In this document: positions 56,601-64,000 of the stretch, one piece after another | How the letters are laid out: each line of letters starts with the position of its first letter | Numbering within the stretch: position 1 is the first letter of the stretch | DNA from: an uncultured Clostridium sp. | GTDB lineage: Bacteria; Bacillota; Clostridia; TANB77; CAG-508 | NCBI GenBank assembly: GCA_947570695.1 | Contig: CANOVB010000002.1 | Coordinates: 62,001-126,000 of the forward strand | Reading direction: 5' to 3' | Length of the DNA stretch: 64,000 nt | The notes under the pieces: generated by a model | The model's input: the letters and a program-made list of their open reading frames with translations, nothing else | What the model was told of the DNA's origin: nothing | Database searches by the model: none | Program-made: the position numbers and the translations under genes

Positions 56601-59569
56601 TCTAAATTTTTATTTGCATTTGGATTACTTGAATAATATATAGTTGTCAAGTTCTTGTTTTGTATGTCTTCTTTTATTAAATCCCTTACTACTGTATCTG
56701 TTGTTGATCCTATTTCTTCATTTGCTATTACATCTCTTACACCTTTAAATGGTATTCTTCCTATTAGCACTACGTCTGAACATCTATTTCCTGTATTGTT
56801 TAACGCTAATAGTTCCATTGTTACTATTTTTGAGCTACTGTTTATTGGTATCTCTCTTGTTATTTCTCCTTGTTTTACTGATTTTACTGCTCCTAAATTT
56901 CCATCATAATTTATTATTCCATTTATTGTTACTAATCCACTTGGTGCTTGATAATTTATTATAGCTACATCAAATCCGTTTGTTGTTTTTAAAATTCCTG
57001 CTGGCATTTCTTTATTTATTGTCCATTTTGTTTGTGATTGATAATTACTTGCTCCTTCATTACAATAATATAATTTTATTTGATCCTCTTTACTTGGTGT
57101 ATAATCATCTACTTCTATATTTGTATTTATTATTATATTTGTTCCATTTGTTGCACTACTTTGACTAAAACTACTTTGCATTCCTCCTAGTTCTACTCTC
57201 ATTTTTACTATGTCACTTTCTGTATATGTCTGGAAGTCTTTTACTTTTAGTCCGTTTTCATATAATAAGTTTATACTTTCTACTGATACTCCTTTTACAT
57301 ATTTTGGAAATACCATCTCAAATGTTGGATTTATGTATAAATCACTTGTTTCTTTATCATTGTTTAATTCTATTTTTAATTCTACATTCTCATTTGCATT
57401 TATTGTTGATAAGCTTTCTTTATTTATAATTAAGTTTGCTGATGTTGCAGCCTCTTCAAATTCTTTTCTTGTTCCTATTGTTGCTAATTTTAATGTTTCA
57501 TCTATTTCCGCATATTTTACTTCTGCTGTTATTCTACTTTCTATTTCTTTTATGTTTTTAAATACTGCTTTATCATAATTACATTTTCTTATTGATTTTG
57601 TTATTTCAAAGTTTATTGTTCCATTTTTTGCTATGTTATTTGCTGTTATTATTATTCCATTTGCTCCATTTAAATTTATTGTGCAGTCTTCTTCTTTTGT
57701 TATTAATGTACTATTTAATGTATATAGTAATTCTCCATTTTCATTTGTTATTACTATCTCTCCACCTTCTGATAATATTGAGCTTATTTCTGCATAACTA
57801 AATTTTATTTTCCTATATTCTATCCCCTTAGCTTCTAATTCTACGCCATCTGCTTTATATACTTCTTTTGTGCTATCTATTTTTAAGCTTTCTAATATAT
57901 CACTTGTTAATATGTTTACATTTACTTGAGTTGTATATTCTGTTTCGTATATTCCATTTTCTGAATTGTAGTTTGCATATATTTTTCCTTTATTTATTTT
58001 GCCTTCTGTTGAACTTATACTATATGTTACTAGTTCTCCTACATCTACTTTTATATCTTGATTCTCTTTTATTTCTTTTTTGATTATGTTATTTTTCTTA
58101 GCACTATATTCTTCTACTTCTAATTTTACTATTTTACTTAAGTTTGAATTTTCACTTTCTACATAATCTTCATATCTATATATTACTATATATTCGTCTA
58201 TTCCTTTTGTATTTACTGCTTTTCCTTCTTTTTCATTTGTTACTTCTATATTTATCTTTCCTGTTTTTTCATCATATTTCCAATTTTCTTTACCAAAGCT
58301 TGTTTTTCCAGTATCTTCTCCCATGCTTGCTAATAGCTTATCCGCTACTACATCTACATTTATTGGAGCTTTCCCATTTACTTTTGGTACTTCTATTTCT
58401 AATTTGCTGCTTCTTACTGGTAAATATTTTTCTTCTTCTATTTCTCTTTTTACTGTTATTTTATTTTCTACTATTGTTCCTTTTATTTCTCCTATTTCAA
58501 ATGGTGAAAATTTTGTGTACTCACTTGTTAAGCTTATATCTTTTGTATATGTCCATCCTATTTTTACTTTTTCTTCTTTTCCTATTTCTACTTCTTCTAA
58601 ATCACTATTTATAAATGTTCCACTTAATTGTAATTTTATCTCCTTTTCTAAGTTTTCTATATCTAATTCTTCACATTGAATATATTCTACATTTACTTCG
58701 ATTTTTGTTTCACTTGTTATATTGCTTAAAACTATTTCATCTTCTGAAACAAAATTTATATCTTTATGTATATCAAGTTTCTCTTGATTTATTTCTTCTG
58801 TTTTCTCTTCAATTACTGCTTCTTCATCAATCAAATTTCCTTCTTCGCTCTCAGCAGAAATAACAGCTGGGTTTTCAGCTGTTTCATCCGAAACATTATT
58901 TACTTCATCAGTTCCACTTGTCATTATTGAGTCTATTGCTACTAATGGATTAGAAACTGTATTATCAGAATTTACCATTGTATCTTGCAAGGTATTTGTA
59001 TTATTTAATACTGTATTTGTATTCTCTGATACAGTATTACTATTTTCTACTATCGTATTTGATACTGTATTTGTATCCTCTGATATAGTATTTTTATTCT
59101 CTACCACTATATTCAATATTGAATTCGTATTTGTATTTTCTTCCACCGTATTTGACATCGAATCCATATTTACAGTATTTGAATTTGTATCAACTACTGG
59201 CTTTGAAATTATATTGCTCTCTTCTTTTATGCTAGCATCTGATATCTTCAAATTCAAATCTTTTTCATTCGAACTAACCACTTTTATGGTACCACTTTTT
59301 AGATACCCATTAACTTGTGGTAAAATTTCTAAAACTAATTTTAATTTTTGATTAACATTTCCAGTAATTTCATTAGTCTTTTTTCCATTTTCATTTTCAA
59401 AATAAGCATTAAATTTTATTTCATTTTTTTTGAAAAAACCATTGCTTATAACTTGGAATTCTTCACTTGTCGCAATAACAGACAAAGTATATCCAAAATT
59501 TGAAAACATCATCATAAACACTATTAAAATTACTAAAAATTTACCTTTCTTGGTTTTTATCATTTCCAT
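53687..59569 (-). CDS. Giant repeat surface protein, module 1 'A'
   Basis: A 1960-aa secreted protein. A signal peptide (FLVILIVFMMMFSNFGYTLSVIA, ~11-33) precedes an N-terminal beta region, a Thr/Asn/Val repeat segment (~residues 135-215, units like NTVSENTNTV), long beta-rich DUF11-like regions (LKYTIQVSNPGSVVANDVVVSS near 1106), an Asn/Ser-rich linker (~1552-1618), an SdrD_B domain (INGLVWLDLNKNGVREDDE, ~1624), and TLILISTGYT (~1901), one helix and a very basic Lys-rich tail. It resembles the 1803-aa protein along most of its length. ATG start fixed by GGAGG seven bases upstream. The next gene starts 13 bases after its stop, so they are co-translated. Proposed scaffold of the first module. 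Confidence 0.8.
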   Translation of the reverse strand: MEMIKTKKGKFLVILIVFMMMFSNFGYTLSVIATSEEFQVISNGFFKKNEIKFNAYFENENGKKTNEITGNVNQKLKLVLEILPQVNGYLKSGTIKVVSSNEKDLNLKISDASIKEESNIISKPVVDTNSNTVNMDSMSNTVEENTNTNSILNIVVENKNTISEDTNTVSNTIVENSNTVSENTNTVLNNTNTLQDTMVNSDNTVSNPLVAIDSIMTSGTDEVNNVSDETAENPAVISAESEEGNLIDEEAVIEEKTEEINQEKLDIHKDINFVSEDEIVLSNITSETKIEVNVEYIQCEELDIENLEKEIKLQLSGTFINSDLEEVEIGKEEKVKIGWTYTKDISLTSEYTKFSPFEIGEIKGTIVENKITVKREIEEEKYLPVRSSKLEIEVPKVNGKAPINVDVVADKLLASMGEDTGKTSFGKENWKYDEKTGKINIEVTNEKEGKAVNTKGIDEYIVIYRYEDYVESENSNLSKIVKLEVEEYSAKKNNIIKKEIKENQDIKVDVGELVTYSISSTEGKINKGKIYANYNSENGIYETEYTTQVNVNILTSDILESLKIDSTKEVYKADGVELEAKGIEYRKIKFSYAEISSILSEGGEIVITNENGELLYTLNSTLITKEEDCTINLNGANGIIITANNIAKNGTINFEITKSIRKCNYDKAVFKNIKEIESRITAEVKYAEIDETLKLATIGTRKEFEEAATSANLIINKESLSTINANENVELKIELNNDKETSDLYINPTFEMVFPKYVKGVSVESINLLYENGLKVKDFQTYTESDIVKMRVELGGMQSSFSQSSATNGTNIIINTNIEVDDYTPSKEDQIKLYYCNEGASNYQSQTKWTINKEMPAGILKTTNGFDVAIINYQAPSGLVTINGIINYDGNLGAVKSVKQGEITREIPINSSSKIVTMELLALNNTGNRCSDVVLIGRIPFKGVRDVIANEEIGSTTDTVVRDLIKEDIQNKNLTTIYYSSNPNANKNLDDISNGWVEGGIGLTEIKSYLIVVKGGMEPGQVLRYTYDFEIPENLPYEAKIEGSFGGFYNNNAPYAIVYESSIADRVGLTTELGPKLEATMTVDIGDGADVYSNRPLKYTIQVSNPGSVVANDVVVSSKVPERTNVTKKESSQYGDYGYTIGEKTKEITYNLGTINPGEVKEYSFTVRTGNKPTLDEYAEKDEKGYFIITGYDYEEVPVEKDPMIDADEFENEGEDGTTKVPVPIKEYITEVPNIYITSKATVTTSMNATPVETNEVKNELKQANFATEIRIDHDRNLRAGMASNFELALRNTARKDLKNVVAVLTVGDIYEYKEGSISDLYGEITSSGQDGKIEFKEQEGKIYFYVGDLDKDDVNYLRACVITKGIKDFSKTVDCYFEISADETLVEKSTVIPQTVDKAILEAKDISINMPNSINENENIIISTEVKNIANIECTEGTLEFTIPEEMTIHNVTLNGVSLSIEKGNNKAIAKLPIIDGKETITVDIILKAKNMPGTDNKTVTVERIVHNSEQEDIKIEPVGFTIINNEKTAEEKEQERIEDLKKQEEEDKKKPSSNNNSGSNNNGGNNNNNSSNSNNNNSSNNSNNSSNNSNNNNSNSSSNNGNKKPNNNNSSNNGTTTTIPTYSINGLVWLDLNKNGVREDDEKGISGVKAYLLTTDNNMVQSTATTSSGTYQFRDVKPGKYMVALEYEKDKYIVTSYKKANTPEDRISVAIDNNSDKISAITNEIIVENANIGNINIGLQNKDTFDLAVNKYISNVKVTTKKDVANYDFDNLDVAKVEIPAKKLKGAKVDFEYTIVIENTGNIEGYAEQLVDYLGDEITFEEGLNTDWFKGNDGYVYAKDLNQTMLQPGDKKELKLTVSKIMNENNTGTVSNKITLLNAFNQYNSKELIDNNTSIQNTLILISTGYTVQIIGAIIAIIFASFIIYKNKEKITILVSSNVKYKTKQKVKKKIKLKKKYK
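54720..54905. repeat. Triplet microsatellite coding an Asn/Ser-rich linker
   Basis: About 180 bases of imperfect trinucleotide repeats (plus strand TTA, TTG, CTA and CTG units), read as Asn and Ser codons in the 1960-aa protein. Length change by slippage would keep the frame and alter linker length. Confidence 0.75.
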
Positions 59570-59909
59570 ACAAAAACCTCCTTTTCTTTAGCAGCTAGAC
59601 CTTAGTAGTCTATATAAAAATCATATATTATTTACTATACGATTTATGTAACCCTATATAATATATTTTACTACATTTTCGATAATTTGTAAATCTTTAC
59701 AAATCAATATTTTAGTACCATTTTCAATTTGCCCTTACGGAATAAGTTGTTTTTATCGCAATTAACTTATGTTAAGTTTTTATATCTTTTTGTTTATATT
59801 AATATAAAATTCCACAATTTATTCCTAATTTGTGGAAATCCCTAAGATTTTATCAACTTTTATTTTTTGGGGCATATATTATATTAATATTGTATAAGGA
59901 GGAATTACT
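59570..59909. other. Divergent upstream region of surface module 1 and the small operon
   Basis: A 340-base A+T-rich region without a gene. It contains the module-1 promoter, an inverted repeat TTCCACAA...TTGTGGAA (~59813-59838), and the unmapped promoter of the 46/129-aa operon. Confidence 0.5.
59665..59693 (-). promoter_or_regulatory. Sigma-A promoter of surface module 1
   Basis: TTTACA (59688-59693) and TAAAAT (59665-59670) on the minus strand, 17-base spacer, about 95 bases before the ATG at 59569. Confidence 0.6.
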
Positions 59910-60050
59910 TTGAATAACATGGATATTAATAAGCTTCTTTCAACTATTTCTAAAATGGATAAAGAAGAACTTGAAAAAAATATTTATAAAGCTCAGCAAA
60001 TACTTGAAAACTCAGGCTTAAAAAAAGATATTAAGAAGGACGATAACTAA
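59910..60050 (+). CDS. 46-aa helical protein of unknown function
   Basis: I found this short gene by reading the region. TTG 59910 has AAGGAGG seven bases upstream, the clearest ribosome site around; the nearby ATG at 59919 would be too far from it. The 46-residue product (MNNMDINKLLSTISKMDKEE..., ending KKDIKKDDN) is highly charged and looks all-helical, with no membrane segment. The next gene starts one base after its stop codon, so the two are coupled. I do not recognise a family. Confidence 0.7.
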   Translation: MNNMDINKLLSTISKMDKEELEKNIYKAQQILENSGLKKDIKKDDN

Positions 60051-60051
60051 T

Positions 60052-60441
60052 ATGAATGAAGATTTTTCAGAGATTTTTTCTAAATTCTCAGATATTTTAA
60101 AAGAAAAAAATATTGACCTAAATGATATAGCAGGTGGCGCTACTCCACCTGCTAAGTCTGCTGAGGATTCTGACTTTTCTTTAGATATTGAAACAATTAT
60201 GAAAATAAAAGATATCCTTTCTAAAATAAATAAAAATAAAGATTGCCCTAGAAATAAATTGCTTCATTCTCTAAAACCATATCTTGAAGAAGATAAAAAG
60301 GAAAAATTAGAGCAGTATATAAAAATTGCTAATCTACTAAGTGTTGCAGAAAATTTAGATTTAGGAATAAGCTTTTTAGAAAACAACAAAAAAGGCTATG
60401 ATTTTGTATTAATCATAACCCTAGTCTTATTAATTATTTAA
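60052..60441 (+). CDS. 129-aa protein with C-terminal membrane anchor, unknown function
   Basis: A 129-aa protein. The N-terminal half is acidic and helical with a Pro/Gly break (GGATPPAKSAEDSD); then LDIETIMKIKDILSKINK, a basic patch DCPRNKLLHSLKPYLEEDKKEKLEQYIKIANLLSVAE (~residues 63-99) that looks like a conserved helical module, and a hydrophobic C terminus (YDFVLIITLVLLII) that would anchor it in the membrane with the rest in the cytoplasm. It follows the 46-aa gene by one base. I recall similar short proteins in other Clostridia but cannot name a function. It converges on minC, with 75 bases between and no classical terminator. Confidence 0.7.
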   Translation: MNEDFSEIFSKFSDILKEKNIDLNDIAGGATPPAKSAEDSDFSLDIETIMKIKDILSKINKNKDCPRNKLLHSLKPYLEEDKKEKLEQYIKIANLLSVAENLDLGISFLENNKKGYDFVLIITLVLLII

Positions 60442-60516
60442 ACTTTGCATGCATTATTTAATTTAAGCTTTCAATTTTGTTTTTCTAACTCTTTGTATTT
60501 TTTCATATCTAAATTT

Positions 60517-61122
60517 TTATATTATTACTATCTCTCCATTTTCTATCTTACAAATTGGACATTTCTCTATTTTTTCTCCAACCTCTCTAACAAGGTTAGC
60601 TATTCTAATTTGTGTAATTCCAATATTATTTGCAGATATCATTGCCATAGTATTTCCATTTGCTCCTGCATGTGCCATTCCCCTTAAGGCTCCTAAAATC
60701 ATAATATTACCACCAGCTATTATTTGTGCTCCTGCATTAACGTCTCCACAAATAACAATACTTCCTTGGTATTCTTCCTTTTGTCCAGAACGTAAAGAAT
60801 TTTGGACAAATTTTGTTTGTGATACATCAGTTTCAGCTTTAAAAGTTTTTTTAATTGCATGTAGTCCTAAAAGATCTGAAGCTGCATCAAATTTTATTTC
60901 TACATCTATTTCATTTTTAATTGTTTCTTTTAAAACTTCTATTTCTGATGTAGTAAAAAGTCTTCCAGTTATTCTCATTGGTATCGTAGAAGATTGATAA
61001 AAATTCTTTAATCTTGGAAGTCTAAGTTCCAGTTCTTCTAATATATCATTCATCTCTGCTGTTATATTTATATTTAATATAATTTCATTTGTGGTTTGGC
61101 TTATTTTTATATTATGTGGCAT
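60517..61122 (-). CDS. minC: Septum site-determining protein MinC
   Basis: A 201-aa MinC. The N-terminal domain (residues ~1-85) is followed by the C-terminal beta-helix with IVICGDVNAGAQIIAGGNIMILGALRGMAHAGANGN (~120-157) and RIANLVRE. MinC blocks FtsZ ring formation away from midcell, working with MinD. It starts at ATG after AAGGAG with long spacing and is 22 bases past PBP2, in the usual mreCD-PBP2-minC order. minD and minE are not downstream: the next gene converges from the other strand. Confidence 0.93.
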   Translation of the reverse strand: MPHNIKISQTTNEIILNINITAEMNDILEELELRLPRLKNFYQSSTIPMRITGRLFTTSEIEVLKETIKNEIDVEIKFDAASDLLGLHAIKKTFKAETDVSQTKFVQNSLRSGQKEEYQGSIVICGDVNAGAQIIAGGNIMILGALRGMAHAGANGNTMAMISANNIGITQIRIANLVREVGEKIEKCPICKIENGEIVII

Positions 61123-61144
61123 ATTTTATGCATTCTCCTTCCTT

Positions 61145-63289
61145 CTATCTAAACGTTTCCACCTCTGTTATTGCTGACATATCTTCTGTAACTTCTTTTA
61201 TATTCATTCCAAAATATTCGTAAACAACTTCTTTTACTACATCTGCTGTATAATATCCATGAAATGCATTTTCTACTATAACTACTACTGCTATTTCTGG
61301 ATTATCATAAGGTGCAAATCCTACAAACCACCCATCTGTTCTTTTTTTACCAAACTCAGCAGAACCTGTTTTACCTCCAACTTGTATTTCAAAATCTCTA
61401 AATGAACTAGCTGCAGTTCCTCCTTCACCTTCTGTAACTCTTCTCATTCCTTCACGTACTGCATTTATTGTTTCTTGGCTAATCTGAACATCATCATTAG
61501 CATTATTTTCTGATGTTAGACCTAATTTCTTATTTACAAATTCATCTATTTCTGAACGAGAAACTTGAGTTCCATTTGATTGAATTACACTTTTTATTAT
61601 TGATACGTCTAATTTTTGACCACCATTTGCTATCATACCAACATATTTAGCTACTTGCAAAGGAGTAAAACTATTGTATCCTTGACCTATAGCAGCATAA
61701 GCAAGCTGTGCGTTTGACCATGGCTCATTTTTTTCTTCCGCTACTTCTCTACTTGCAAGTACCCCTCTACTTTCTCCTGTAATTTCAATCCCTGTTCTAG
61801 AGCCTAATCCAAAGTATCTTCCATATCTAACTAAATTGTCTATTCCCATTCTTGTACTAACTTCAAAAAAGAAATAGTTACAAGATTTTTCTATTGCTTG
61901 AGATATATTAAGTGGTCCATGTCCTCTTCCATAGTCATTGTAATACCAACATGCTGGATCTTTTGTATCACCTGTTACTATTCCATAATAAGGACCATTA
62001 TCATTAATTCTTTCAGTTGTATTAGTAGCTCCAGTTTCTAATGCAGCTATTGCTGTTACCATTTTAAATGTAGAACCAGGAGCATAAGTTCCTTGAAATG
62101 CTTTACTTGATAATGGATGATATGGATTATTATTATATTCATTAAATTTATCATTAGAAATTCCATTATAAAATAATGCTGGTTCATAATCTGGATTACT
62201 TGCCATAGCAAGAATCTCACCTGTATTTACATTTATAACTACTGCTGCACCCCCTTGAGCATCATGCGGTTCTCCAAATCCTCCTGCCCTAATTTTTTCA
62301 ATATTTGCAGCTAATGCTCTTTCTGTTATTTCTTGCAAGTTTGCATCAATAGTAAGAACAATATCTGCTCCTCCTATCGCTTCCTTTGAAGTATATTCAC
62401 CTGTAACTGTTCCATCAACAGACATGTCTATTTGTTTTTCTCCATCTTCTCCTCTTAAATATTCTTCAAAAGTTTTTTCAATACCTGTTTGACCCACTTT
62501 ATCATCTACATCATATTCATGAGTATCGCCATTTTTAGCAAATTCATCTTTATTTTCTTTTCTAATTCTACTTGCATATCCTAAAATATGTGATGCCAAA
62601 CTTCCTTGATGATAAACTCTTGTTGGCTCAATAATAACATTTACACCTGTTAAGCTTTGAGAGTTTTCTTGAAGCTGTACAGCACTTTCTCTTGAAATAT
62701 CTTTAGATATTTCTATTGATCTTGTAGTAGAATACCCTACTGTGGATATTGCATATCTTATTGCTAAAATTTGTCTAATTTCTTTTGGATTATCATTTTT
62801 TATATTATATTTATCTCTAAACAAATAAAAAGCTTCTTCTGCTGAGGCTGCTTCTGGTATCTTATATTTTTTCTTCCAAGTTGCTAACTCTTCTTCTGAT
62901 TCAAAATGATATTCGTAAGGTTCTATACTGATTGGAAATGTATCTATATAAGAATTGCCATTATTTTCTAAAATAGTAGTCATAAGTAAAATAGAATTAT
63001 TTAATTGGTCATCATCCGTTTTAGATTTATACATCTCTAATGAAAATTTCATTTCTGTACTTACCAAAACATTGCCACTTCTATCCATAATGCTACCTCT
63101 TGCAGCTTCTATAGTAGCTTCTCTGGTTAACTTAGTATTTGATGTTTCTCTATATTCAGAGCCATGTACAATTTGAATGTTAAATAATTGAACTAAAATA
63201 GCTATACCTACCAAATAAACTAAAGTTGTTATTATATTATATCTGAAATTAGATCTTTCTAATTCACTTTTATTTTTCAGCTTTCTCAC
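61145..63289 (-). CDS. mrdA: Penicillin-binding protein 2 (class B PBP, elongation transpeptidase)
   Basis: A 714-aa class B PBP. A single N-terminal helix (IITTLVYLVGIAILVQLFNI, ~19-38), the pedestal domain (ATIEAARGSIMDRSGNVL and EPTRVYHQGSLASHILGY), then the transpeptidase: SxxK in GSTFKMVTAI (~residue 406), SxN in SCNYFF (~470) and KTG in GGKTGSAEFG (~640). It cross-links lateral wall peptidoglycan with MreC/MreD. The GTG at 63289 lies inside the GAGGTG ribosome site itself; a CTG three codons on has better spacing, so the true start may be CTG 63280. Between mreD and minC. Confidence 0.94.
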   Translation of the reverse strand: MRKLKNKSELERSNFRYNIITTLVYLVGIAILVQLFNIQIVHGSEYRETSNTKLTREATIEAARGSIMDRSGNVLVSTEMKFSLEMYKSKTDDDQLNNSILLMTTILENNGNSYIDTFPISIEPYEYHFESEEELATWKKKYKIPEAASAEEAFYLFRDKYNIKNDNPKEIRQILAIRYAISTVGYSTTRSIEISKDISRESAVQLQENSQSLTGVNVIIEPTRVYHQGSLASHILGYASRIRKENKDEFAKNGDTHEYDVDDKVGQTGIEKTFEEYLRGEDGEKQIDMSVDGTVTGEYTSKEAIGGADIVLTIDANLQEITERALAANIEKIRAGGFGEPHDAQGGAAVVINVNTGEILAMASNPDYEPALFYNGISNDKFNEYNNNPYHPLSSKAFQGTYAPGSTFKMVTAIAALETGATNTTERINDNGPYYGIVTGDTKDPACWYYNDYGRGHGPLNISQAIEKSCNYFFFEVSTRMGIDNLVRYGRYFGLGSRTGIEITGESRGVLASREVAEEKNEPWSNAQLAYAAIGQGYNSFTPLQVAKYVGMIANGGQKLDVSIIKSVIQSNGTQVSRSEIDEFVNKKLGLTSENNANDDVQISQETINAVREGMRRVTEGEGGTAASSFRDFEIQVGGKTGSAEFGKKRTDGWFVGFAPYDNPEIAVVVIVENAFHGYYTADVVKEVVYEYFGMNIKEVTEDMSAITEVETFR

Positions 63290-63334
63290 CTCTTTTAGAA
63301 AAATTTAAATGCTATCCTAAAATCTATTTTATTT

Positions 63335-63868
63335 TTAAAAATATCTTGTTAAAATATTGTTTTTCTTAAATGTTCTATCTATTGAATATCCAAATTTATG
63401 AATTAAAGGATATAAAATAATTGTAAGCAGTATATTATATATCATTTCTATAATTACAATCTTGAAGAACATTCCGAATTCTCTTTCAAATTCTAAAATT
63501 AAGGAACTTATAAAATATGAACCTAATTCATATATTAAAGTTGCTCCAGCAACCATAAGTATTATTGTTAGCTTGTTTTCTTTTGAAAAGTTTTTATCAA
63601 AATAAGCTCCTAAATATCCTATTATGCATAACATAATCGCTGTTATTCCTATAGTTTTACCAAATATAGAATCTAATACTATTCCTGATACAACTCCAAA
63701 TGATATACCAAGAAACTGGTTAGCAAAAAGTCCAATGCATAAAATATATATAACAAAAAGATTAGGCTTTACTCCTGCTATTGTAAAATAGTTAAAAACA
63801 TGAGCTTGAAAAAAGTAAATTAATAAGAAAACTAATATTAAGATAATTACAATACTAAATTTTTTCAA
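63335..63868 (-). CDS. mreD: Rod shape-determining protein MreD
   Basis: A 177-aa integral membrane protein with about five helices, opening with IVIILILVFLLIYFFQAHVFNYFTIAGVKPNLFVIYIL and containing the typical GISFGVVSGIVLDSIFG segment (~55-71). MreD works with MreC and PBP2 in side-wall synthesis. The start is TTG 63868 behind AAAGGA. It sits between mreC and the PBP2 gene as in most Clostridia. Confidence 0.9.
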   Translation of the reverse strand: MKKFSIVIILILVFLLIYFFQAHVFNYFTIAGVKPNLFVIYILCIGLFANQFLGISFGVVSGIVLDSIFGKTIGITAIMLCIIGYLGAYFDKNFSKENKLTIILMVAGATLIYELGSYFISSLILEFEREFGMFFKIVIIEMIYNILLTIILYPLIHKFGYSIDRTFKKNNILTRYF

Positions 63869-63919
63869 CTTTTAATCCTTTAAAACTTTATTTAGGTTTT
63901 AGGCTACCTATTGCCTTTA

Positions 63920-64000
63920 TTAGTCATTTATAATAAGAACTGTATCTATTTTTGAAAAATCTACTGCTGGTTCTACTATCGCATATCTATCTGTAATATT
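63920..64000 (-). CDS. mreC: Rod shape-determining protein MreC, C-terminal end only
   Basis: The right edge of the window holds the last 26 codons and TAA of a minus-strand frame. The peptide (RYAIVEPAVDFSKIDTVLII) is the characteristic end of MreC, and it directly precedes mreD. The start is outside the window. Confidence 0.85.
   Translation of the reverse strand, partial: NITDRYAIVEPAVDFSKIDTVLIIND

Noticed and set aside
45196..59569. Many Leu/Phe/Ser-rich open frames on the plus strand inside the surface genes
   Set aside because: They are antisense shadows of T-rich complementary codons, have no ribosome sites or recognisable domains, and overlap well-supported minus-strand genes.
31293..59569. 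Assembly-made duplication of the A-B module
   Set aside because: A/A' and B/B' are clearly diverged in length and sequence and have different intergenic DNA, so this is not a collapsed or repeated contig artefact.

Overview
The window is a low-GC, A+T-rich chromosome segment of an endospore-forming member of the Clostridia (Firmicutes). The evidence for this is SpoIIE, CwlD and YpeB together, the order mreC-mreD-PBP2-minC, Shine-Dalgarno sites at nearly every gene, frequent TTG/GTG starts and sigma-A promoters with 16-17 bp spacers. The large thioester/SdrD-like surface proteins suggest a host-associated, probably gut, species. I cannot name it. Almost everything reads on the minus strand; the plus-strand exceptions are a 200-aa membrane protein, a ZIP transporter, cwlD plus a membrane protein, and a small two-gene operon.

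Layout. 1-5.0 kb: two HD-domain proteins, a ComB-like phosphatase, two Nudix hydrolases, a GNAT acetyltransferase, an Amidase_6 protein, tRNA-Cys and tRNA-Gly. 5.4-10.6 kb: an ABC exporter (ATPase + FtsX-type permease) behind a palindrome and direct repeats, an unknown membrane protein and a ZIP transporter. 10.7-14.8 kb: prfA and a YhaO/YhaN-like nuclease-ATPase pair. 15-17.9 kb: an operon with a strong promoter encoding two unknown proteins and a VirD4/TraG coupling ATPase split by a frameshift. 18-30.8 kb: a DnaJ-like protein, cwlD, the cluster alpha/beta hydrolase - membrane MurF - Ddl, ypeB, a glycosyltransferase-Nudix fusion and spoIIE. 31.3-59.6 kb: four giant secreted proteins (1960, 2825, 1803 and 2656 aa). 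59.9-64 kb: a small operon of unknown function, then minC, PBP2, mreD and the end of mreC.

The most striking feature is the 28-kb surface cluster. It is two copies of the same two-gene module. Each module has an 'A' gene (signal peptide, repeated beta-sandwich-type regions, one SdrD_B-type domain, C-terminal membrane anchor) followed at once by a 'B' gene (N-terminal thioester-type adhesin domain, long repeat stalk, conserved C-terminal module ending TPPTG + membrane helix + basic tail). Each module has its own promoter and terminator. One B protein also carries a Cys/His-rich insert. No sortase lies in the window.

The intergenic DNA holds three other unexplained things: a dispersed family of structured elements that recurs beside terminators (A, B, C, D at 5.1, 31.0, 20.7 and 26.4 kb), a REP/BIME-like repeat at 22.2 and 24.9 kb, and a nested palindrome between direct repeats beside the tRNA genes.
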